From Hemibagrus wyckioides (taxonomy: Eukaryota; Chordata; Actinopteri; Siluriformes; Bagridae), in the NCBI RefSeq assembly GCF_019097595.1, contig NC_080735.1:19266417-19330416 (forward strand): a DNA stretch of 64,000 nucleotides. Direction: 5' to 3'. The number at the start of each line of letters is the position of its first letter. The stretch's first letter is position 1. Positions 12,501 through 21,500 of this stretch are shown piece after piece. The notes below the pieces were generated by a model, which had not been told where the DNA came from, made no database searches, and worked only from the letters and a program-made list of their open reading frames with translations. The translations under genes and the position numbers were made by a program.

Positions 12501-15500
12501 GTGTGTGTGGTGTGTAAGAGTGTGTGTGAGGGGTGTGTGTGGTGTGTAAGAGTGTGTGTGAGGGGTGTGTGTGGTGTGTAAGAGTGTGTGTGAGGGGTGT
12601 GTGTGGTGTGTAAGAGTGTGTGTGAGGGGTGTGTGTGGTGTGTAAGAGTGTGTGTGAGGGGTGTGTGTGGTGTGTAAGAGTGTGTGTGAGGGGTGTGTGT
12701 GGTGTGTAAGAGTGTGTGTGAGGGGTGTGTGTGGTGTGTAAGAGTGTGTGTGAGGGGTGTGTGTGGTGTGTAAGAGTGTGTGTGAGGGGTGTGTGTGGTG
12801 TGTAAGAGTGTGTGTGAGGGGTGTGTGTGGTGTGTAAGAGTGTGTGTGAGGGGTGTGTGTGGTGTGTAAGAGTGTGTGTGAGGGGTGTGTGTGGTGTGTA
12901 AGAGTGTGTGTGAGGGGTGTGTGTGGTGTGTAAGAGGGTGTGTGAGGGGTGTGTGTGGTGTGTAAGAGTGTGTGTGAGGGGTGTGTGTGGTGTGTAAGAG
13001 TGTGTGTGAGGGGTGTGTGTGGTGTGTAAGAGTGTGTGTGAGGGGTGTGTGTGGTGTATAAGAGTGTGTGTGAGGGGTGTGTGTGGTGTGTAAGAGTGTG
13101 TGTGAGGGGTGTGTGTGGTGTGTAAGAGTGTGTGTGAGGGGTGTGTGTGGTGTGTAAGAGTGTGTGTGAGGGGTGTGTGTGGTGTGTAAGAGTGTGTGTG
13201 AGGGGTGTGTGTGGTGTGTAAGAGTGTGTGTGAGGGGTGTGTGTGGTGTGTGTGAGGGATGTGTGTGTGGTGTGTAAGAGTGTGTGTGAGGGGTGTGTGT
13301 GGTGTGTAAGAGTGTGTGTGAGGGGTGTGTGTGGTGTGTAAGAGTGTGTGTGAGGGGTGTGTGTGGTGTGTAAGAGTGTGTGTGAGGGGTGTGTGTGGTG
13401 TGTAAGAGTGTGTGTGAGGGGTGTGTGTGGTGTGTAAGAGTGTGTGTGAGGGGTGTGTGTGGTGTGTAAGAGTGTGTGTGAGGGGTGTGTGTGGTGTGTA
13501 AGAGTGTGTGTGAGGGGTGTGTGTGGTGTGTAAGAGTGTGTGTGAGGGGTGTGTGTGGTGTGTAAGAGTGTGTGTGAGGGGTGTGTGTGGTGTGTAAGAG
13601 TGTGTGTGAGGGGTGTGTGTGGTGTGTAAGAGTGTGTGTGAGGGGTGTGTGTGGTGTGTAAGAGTGTGTGTGAGGGGTGTGTGTGGTGTGTAAGAGTGTG
13701 TGTGAGGGGTGTGTGTGGTGTGTAAGAGTGTGTGTGAGGGGTGTGTGTGGTGTGTAAGAGTGTGTGTGAGGGGTGTGTGTGGTGTGTAAGAGTGTGTGTG
13801 AGGGGTGTGTGTGGTGTGTAAGAGTGTGTGTGAGGGGTGTGTGTGGTGTGTAAGAGTGTGTGTGAGGGGTGTGTGTGGTGTGTAAGAGTGTGTGTGAGGG
13901 GTGTGTGTGGTGTGTAAGAGTGTGTCTGAGGGGTGTGTGTGGTGTGTAAGAGTGTGTGTGAGGGGTGTGTGTGGTGTGTAAGAGTGTGTGTGAGGGGTGT
14001 GTGTGGTGTGTAAGAGTGTGTGTGAGGGGTGTGTGTGGTGTGTAAGAGTGTGTGTGAGGGGTGTGTGTGGTGTGTAAGAGTGTGTGTGAGGGGTGTGTGT
14101 GGTGTGTAAGAGTGTGTGTGAGGGGTGTGTGTGGTGTGTAAGAGTGTGTGTGAGGGGTGTGTGTGGTGTGTAAGAGTGTGTGTGAGGGGTGTGTGTGGTG
14201 TGTAAGAGTGTGTGTGAGGGGTGTGTGTGGTGTGTAAGAGTGTGTGTGAGGGGTGTGTGTGGTGTGTAAGAGTGTGTGTGAGGGATGTGTGTGTGGTGTG
14301 TAAGTGTGTGTGTGAGGGGTGTGTGTGGTGTGTAAGAGTGTGTGTGAGGGGTGTGTGTGGTGTGTAAGAGTGTGTGTGAGGGGTGTGTGTGGTGTGTAAG
14401 AGTGTGTGTGAGGGGTGTGTGTGGTGTGTAAGAGTGTGTGTGAGGGGTGTGTGTGGTGTGTAAGAGTGTGTGTGAGGGGTGTGTGTGGTGTGTAAGAGTG
14501 TGTGTGAGGGGTGTGTGTGGTGTGTAAGAGTGTGTGTGAGGGGTGTGTGTGGTGTGTAAGAGTGTGTGTGAGGGATGTGTGTGTGGTGTGTAAGTGTGTG
14601 TGTGAGGGGTGTGTGTGGTGTGTAAGAGTGTGTGTGAGGGGTGTGTGTGGTGTGTAAGAGTGTGTGTGAGGGGTGTGTGTGGTGTGTAAGAGTGTGTGTG
14701 AGGGGTGTGTGTGGTGTGTAAGAGTGTGTGTGAGGGGTGTGTGTGGTGTGTAAGAGTGTGTGTGAGGGGTGTGTGTGGTGTGTAAGAGTGTGTGTGAGGG
14801 GTGTGTGTGGTGTGTAAGAGTGTGTGTGAGGGGTGTGTCTGGTGTGTGTGAGGGATGTGTGTGTGGTGTGTAAGAGTGTGTGTGAGGGGTGTGTGTGGTG
14901 TGTAAGAGTGTGTGTGAGGGGTGTGTGTGGTGTGTAAGAGTGTGTGTGAGGGGTGTGTGTGGTGTGTAAGAGTGTGTGTGAGGGGTGTGTGTGGTGTGTA
15001 AGAGTGTGTGTGAGGGGTGTGTGTGGTGTGTAAGAGTGTGTGTGAGGGGTGTGTGTGGTGTGTAAGAGTGTGTGTGAGGGGTGTGTGTGGTGTGTAAGAG
15101 TGTGTGTGAGGGGTGTGTGTGGTGTGTAAGAGTGTGTTTGAGGGGTGTGTGTGGTGTGTAAGAGTGTGTGTGAGGGGTGTGTGTGGTGTGTAAGAGTGTG
15201 TGTGAGGGGTGTGTGTGGTGTGTAAGAGTGTGTGTGAGGCGTGTGTGTGGTGTGTAAGAGTGTGTCTGAGCGGTGTGTGTGGTGTGTAAGAGTGTGTGTG
15301 AGGGGTGTGTGTGGTGTGTAAGAGTGTGTGTGAGGGGTGTGTGTGGTGTGTAAGAGTGTGTGTGAGGGGTGTGTGTGGTGTGTAAGAGTGTGTGTGAGGG
15401 GTGTGTGTGGTGTGTAAGAGTGTGTGTGAGGGGTGTGTGTGGTGTGTAAGAGTGTTTGTGAGGGGTGTGTAAGAGTGTTTGTGAGGGGTGTGTAAGAGTG

Positions 15501-18500
15501 TGTGTGAGGGATGTGTGTGGTGTGTAAGAGTGTTTGTGAGGGGTGTGTAAGAGTGTGTGTGAGGGATGTGTGTGGTGTGTAAGAGTGTTTGTGAGGGGTG
15601 TGTAAGAGTGTGTGTGAGGGGTGTGTGTGGTGTGTAAGAGTGTGTGTGAGCGGTGTGTGGGGTGTGTGTGAGGGATGTGTGTGTGGTGTGTAAGAGTGTG
15701 TGTGAGGGGTGTGTTTGGTGTGTAAGAGTGTGTGTGAGGGGTGTGTGTGGTGTGTAAGAGTGTGTGTGAGGGGTGAGTGTGGTGTGTAAGAGTGTGTGTG
15801 AGGGGTGTGTGTGGTGTGTAAGAGTGTGTGTGAGGGGTGTGTGTGGTGTGTAAGAGTGTGTGTGAGGGGTGTGTGTGGTGTGTAAGAGTGTGTGTGAGGG
15901 GTGTGTGTGGTGTGTAAGAGTGTGTGTGAGGGGTGTGTGTGGTGTGTAAGAGTGTGTGTGAGGGGTGTGTGTGGTGTGTAAGAGTGTGTGTGAGGGGTGT
16001 GTGTGGTGTGTAAGAGTGTGTGTGAGGGGTGTGTGTGGTGTGTAAGAGTGTGTGTGAGGGGTGTGTGTGGTGTGTGTGAGGGATGTGTGTGTGGTGTGTA
16101 AGAGTGTGTGTGAGGGGTGTGTGTGGTGTGTGTGGTGTGTAAGAGTGTGTGTGAGGGGTGTGTTTGGTGTGTAAGAGTGTGTGTGAGGGGTTTGTTTGGT
16201 GTGTAAGAGTGTGTGTGAGGGGTGTGTGTGGTGTGTAAGAGTGTGTGTGAGGGGTGTGTGTGGTGTGTAAGAGTGTGTGTGAGGGATGTGTGTGTGGTGT
16301 GTAAGAGTGTGTGTGAGGTGTGTGTGTGGTGTGTAAGAGTGTGTGTGAGCGGTGTGTGGGGTGTGTGTGAGGGATGTGTGTGTGGTGTGTAAGAGTGTGT
16401 GTGAGGGGTGTGTGTGGTGTGTGTGAGGGGTGTGTGTGGTGTGTAAGAGTGTGTGTGAGGGGTGTGTGTGGTGTGTAAGAGTGTGTGTGAGGGGTGTGTT
16501 TGGTGTGTAAGAGTGTGTGTGAGGGGTGTGTGTGGTGTGTAAGAGTGTGTGTGAGGGGTGTGTGTGGTGTGTAAGAGTGTGTGTGAGGGGTGTGTGTGGT
16601 GTGTAAGAGTGTGTGTGAGGGGTGTGTGTGGTGTGTAAGAGTGTGTGTGAGGGGTGTGTGTGGTGTGTAAGAGTGTTTGTGAGGGGTGTGTAAGAGTGTG
16701 TGTGAGGGGTGTGTGTGGTGTGTAAGAGTGTGTGTGAGGCGTCTGTGTGGTGTGTAAGAGTGTGTCTGAGGGGTGTGTGTGGTGTGTAAGAGTGTGTGTG
16801 AGGGGTGTGTAAGAGTGTTTGTGAGGGGTGTGTAAGAGTGTGTGTGAGGGATGTGTGTGGTGTGTAAGAGTGTTTGTGAGGGGTGTGTGTGGTGTGTAAG
16901 AGTGTGTGTGAGGGGTGTGTAAGAGTGTTTGTGAGGGGTGTGTAAGAGTGTGTGTGAGGGATGTGTGTGGTGTGTAAGAGTGTTTGTGAGGGGTGTGTAA
17001 GAGTGTGTGTGAGGGATGTGTGTGAGGGGTGTGTAAGACTGTGTGTGAGGGGTGTGTAAGAGTGTGTGTGAGGGATGTGTGTGGTGTGTAAGAGTGTTTG
17101 TGAGGGGTGTGTAAGAGTGTGTGTGAGGGGTGTGTGTGGTGTGTAAGAGTGTGTGTGAGGCGTGTGTGTGGTGTGTAAGAGTGTGTCTGAGGGGTGTGTG
17201 TGGTGTGTAAGAGTGTGTGTGAGGGTTGTGTGTGGTGTGTAAGAGTGTGTGTGAGGGGTGTGTAAGAGTGTGTGTGAGGGGTGTGTAAGAGTGTGTGTGA
17301 GGGATGTGTGTGGTGTGTAAGAGTGTTTGTGAGGGGTGTGTAAGAGTGTGTGTGAGGGATGTGTGTGAGGGGTGTGTAAGACTGTGTGTGAGGGGTGTGT
17401 AAGAGTGTGTGTGAGGGATGTGTGTGGTGTGTAAGAGTGTTTGTGAGGGGTGTGTAAGAGTGTGTGTGAGGGATGTGTGTGGTGTGTAAGAGTGTGTGTG
17501 AGGGGTGTGTGTGGTGTGTAAGAGTGTGTGTGAGGGGTGTGTGTGGTGTGTAAGAGTGTGTGTGAGGGGTGTGTGTGGTGTGTAAGAGTGTGTGTGAGGG
17601 GTGTGTGTGGTGTGTAAGAGTGTGTGTGAGGGGTGTGTGTGGTGTGTAAGAGTGTGTGTGAGGGGTGTGTGTGGTGTGTAAGAGTGTGTGTGAGGGGTGT
17701 GTGTGGTGTGTAAGAGTGTGTGTGAGGGGTGTGTGTGGTGTGTAAGTGTGTGTGTGAGGGGTGTGTCTATTGTGTGTGAGGGATGTGTGTGTGGTGTGTA
17801 AGAGTGTGTGTGAGGGGTGTGTGTGGTGTGTAAGAGTGTGTGTGAGGGGTGTGTGTGGTGTGTAATAGTGTGTGTGAGGGGTGTGTGTGGTGTGTAAAAG
17901 TGTGTGTGAGGGGTGTGTGTGGTGTGTGTGGTGTGTAAGAGTGTGTGTGAGGGGTGTGTTTGGTGTGTAAGAGTGTGTGTGAGGGGTGTGTTTGGTGTGT
18001 AAGAGTGTGTGTGAGGGGTGTGTGTGGTGTGTAAGAGTGTGTGTGAGGGGTGTGTGTGGTGTGTAAGAGTGTGTGTGAGGGGTGTGTGTGGTGTGTAAGA
18101 GTGTGTGTGAGGGGTGTGTGTGGTGTGTAAGAGTGTGTGTGAGCGGTGTGTGGGGTGTGTGTGAGGGATGTGTGTGTGGTGTGTAAGAGTGTGTGTGAGG
18201 GGTGTGTGTGATGTGTAAGAGTGTGTGTGAGGGGTGTGTGTGGTGTGTAAGAGTGTGTGTGAGGGGTGTGTGGGGTGTGTGTGAGGGATGTGTGTGTGGT
18301 GTGTAAGAGTGTGTGTGAGGGGTGTGTGTGGTGTGTGTGAGGGGTGTGTGTGGTGTGTAAGAGTGTGTGTGAGGGGTGTGTGTGGTGTGTAAGAGTGTGT
18401 GTGAGGGGTGTGTGTGGTGTGTAAGAGTGTGTGTGAGGGGTGTGTGTGGTGTGTAAGAGTGTGTGTGAGGGGTGTGTTTGGTGTGTAAGAGTGTGTGTGA

Positions 18501-21500
18501 GGGGTGTGTGTGGTGTGTAAGAGTGTGTGTGAGGGGTGTGTGTGGTGTTTAACAGTGTGTGTGAGGGGTGTGTGTGGTGTGTAAGAGTGTGTGTGAGGGG
18601 TGTGTGTGGTGTGTAAGAGTGTGTGTGAGGGGTGTGTGTGGTGTGTAAGAGTGTTTGTGAGGGGTGTGTAAGAGTGTGTGTGAGGGGTGTGTTTGGTGTG
18701 TAAGAGTGTGTGTGAGGGGTGTGTGTGGTGTGTAAGAGTGTGTGTGAGGGGTGTGTGTGGTGTGTAAGAGTGTGTGTGAGGGGTGTGTGTGGTGTGTAAG
18801 AGTGTGTGTGAGGGGTGTGTGTGGTGTGTAAGAGTGTGTGTGAGGGGTGTGTGTGGTGTGTAAGAGTGTGTGTGAGGGGTGTGTGTGGTGTGTAAGAGTG
18901 TGTTTGAGGGGTGTGTGTGGTGTGTAAGAGTGTGTTTGAGGGGTGTGTGTGGTGTGTAAGAGTGTGTGTGAGGGGTGTGTGTGGTGTGTAAGAGTGTGTG
19001 TGAGGGGTGTGTGTGGTGTGTAAGAGTGTGTTTGAGGGGTGTGTGTGGTGTGTAAGAGTGTGTGTGAGGGGTGTGTGTGGTGTGTAAGAGTGTGTGTGAG
19101 GGGTGTGTGTGGTGTGTAAGAGTGTGTGTGAGGGGTGTGTGTGGTGTGTAAGAGTGTGTTTGAGGGGTGTGTGTGGTGTGTAAGAGTGTGTGTGAGGGGT
19201 GTGTGTGGTGTGTAAGAGTGTGTGTGAGGGGTGTGTGTGGTGTGTAAGAGTGTGTGTGAGGGGTGTGTGTGGTGTGTAAGAGTGTGTGTGAGGGGTGTGT
19301 GTGGTGTGTAAGAGTGTGTGTGAGGGGTGTGTGTGGTGTGTAAGAGTGTGTGTGAGGGGTGTGTGTGGTGTGTAAGAGTGTGTGTGAGGGGTGTGTGTGG
19401 TGTGTAAGAGTGTGTGTGAGGGGTGTGTGTGGTGTGTAAGAGTGTTTGTGAGGGGTGTGTGTGGTGTGTAAGAGTGTGTGTGAGGGGTGTGTGTGGTGTG
19501 TAAGAGTGTGTGTGAGGGGTGTGTGTGGTGTGTAAGAATGTGTGTGAGGGGTGTGTGTGGTGTGTAAGAGTGTGTGTGAGGGGTGTGTGTGGTGTGTAAG
19601 AGTGTGTGTGAGGGGTGTGTGTGGTGTGTAAGAGTGTGTTTGAGGGGTGTGTGTGGTGTGTAAGAGTGTGTGTGAGGGGTGTGTGTGGTGTGTAAGAGTG
19701 TGTGTGAGGGGTGTGTGTGGTGTGTAAGAGTGTGTGTGAGGGGTGTGTGTGGTGTGTAAGAGTGTGTGTGAGGGGTGTGTGTGGTGTGTAAGAGTGTGTG
19801 TGAGGGGTGTGTGTGGTGTGTAAGAGTGTGTGTGAGGGGTGTGTGTGGTGTGTAAGAGTGTGTGTGAGGGGTGTGTGTGGTGTGTAAGAGTGTGTGTGAG
19901 GGGTGTGTGTGGTGTGTAAGAGTGTGTGTGAGGGGTGTGTGTGGTGTGTAAGAGTGTGTGTGAGGGGTGTGTGTGGTGTGTAAGAGTGTGTGTGAGGGGT
20001 GTGTGTGGTGTGTAAGAGTGTGTGTGAGGGGTGTGTGTGGTGTGTAAGAGTGTGTTTGAGGGGTGTGTGTGGTGTGTAAGAGTGTGTGTGAGGGGTGTGT
20101 GTGGTGTGTAAGAGTGTGTGTGAGGGGTGTGTGTGGTGTGTAAGAGTGTGTGTGAGGGGTGTGTGTGGTGTGTAAGAGTGTGTGTGAGGGGTGTGTGTGG
20201 TGTGTAAGAGTGTGTGTGAGGGGTGTGTGTGGTGTGTAAGAGTGTGTGTGAGGGGTGTGTGTGGTGTGTAAGAGTGTGTGTGAGGGGTGTGTGTGGTGTG
20301 TAAGAGTGTGTGTGAGGGGTGTGTGTGGTGTGTAAGAGTGTGTGTGAGGGGTGTGTGTGGTGTGTAAGAGTGTGTGTGAGGGGTGTGTGTGGTGTGTAAG
20401 AGTGTGTGTGAGGGGTGTGTGTGGTGTGTAAGAGTGTGTTTGAGGGGTGTGTCTGGTGTGTGTTAGGGATGTGTGTGTGGTGTGTAAGAGTGTGTTTGAG
20501 GGGTGTGTGTGGTGTGTAAGAGTGTGTGTGAGGGGTGTGTGTGGTGTGTAAGAGTGTGTGTGAGGGGTGTGTGTGGTGTGTAAGAGTGTGTGTGAGGGGT
20601 GTGTGTGGTGTGTAAGAGTGTGTGTGAGGGGTGTGTGTGGTGTGTAAGAGTGTGTGTGAGGGGTGTGTGTGGTGTGTAAGAGTGTGTGTGAGGGGTGTGT
20701 GTGGTGTGTAAGAGTGTGTGTGAGGGGTGTGTGTGGTGTGTAAGAGTGTGTGTGAGGGGTGTGTGTGGTGTGTAAGAGTGTGTGTGAGGGGTGTGTGTGG
20801 TGTGTAAGAGTGTGTGTGAGGGGTGTATTTTTACTTTGTGCTGGTGAAAACACACTGCTGCAGCTGCTCTGCCTGTTCTTGGGTGTTGTAAAGACTTGGC
20901 AGGGTGTGACTTCATCATCTACAGGTGAGGCTCTCCTGCTGCTCACAATATCCCCGCCCACTCCTCCTAGTGCCACCCACCAGTATAACAGATTAAAGTG
21001 ATGTTAACCTCAGCATTAGTGTACTTCATTAATTATAGGTACTTTACTAATAACAACAACTAAATCAATAAACAAATGAGGATGAGGAACCCAACAGTGT
21101 TTATGATTACAGCAGCAGCTCATAGCTACACATCTACAGCATCCAGGCGAAATTATCCACTGAATAAAGGACAAAAGACCTGAGTATTTAATGTTTTCAT
21201 GCTCAAGTAAAAAAATGGTTTTGTTTTTCCCAGTCAAAAAATTACTATTAATTTGATTTTCAGTATAAAGCCTGCTATCATCAATATGAGTGATTAGCAG
21301 GACAGCTTTTGGCTAATAGATAGTGTAATACTACTGAGTTCATATACTGTAGCAGTAAGAAGTACACTTCTTTATTTTTAATGATTTCCTGCTCAAAAGT
21401 ATTTTATATATATTTTAACAATGTTTTTTAAATTAAAAATATACATAAATAAAACATTATTGAATAATCTCCACAGGCTGCACTGCATGTTTTCCTTCTT

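Noticed and set aside
3647..20826. CRISPR-like array
   Set aside because: Units are contiguous with no unique spacers, in a vertebrate intron. It is a minisatellite.
3647..20826. Telomeric or G-quadruplex-forming array
   Set aside because: No TTAGGG unit is present, and only one GGGG run occurs per 32 bp, too far apart for a standard four-run quadruplex with short loops.
3647..20826. Immunoglobulin switch-like region
   Set aside because: G-rich and intronic like switch regions, but the + strand lacks AGCT motifs and almost all C, so AID-type targeting is not supported by the sequence. R-loop potential is kept only as a general remark.
17767..20976. 1069-codon minus-strand open frame rich in His, Thr and Pro
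   Set aside because: It is a translation of the 32-bp array, whose minus strand lacks stop codons in every frame. The 32-residue period is simply three DNA units. No independent coding evidence.
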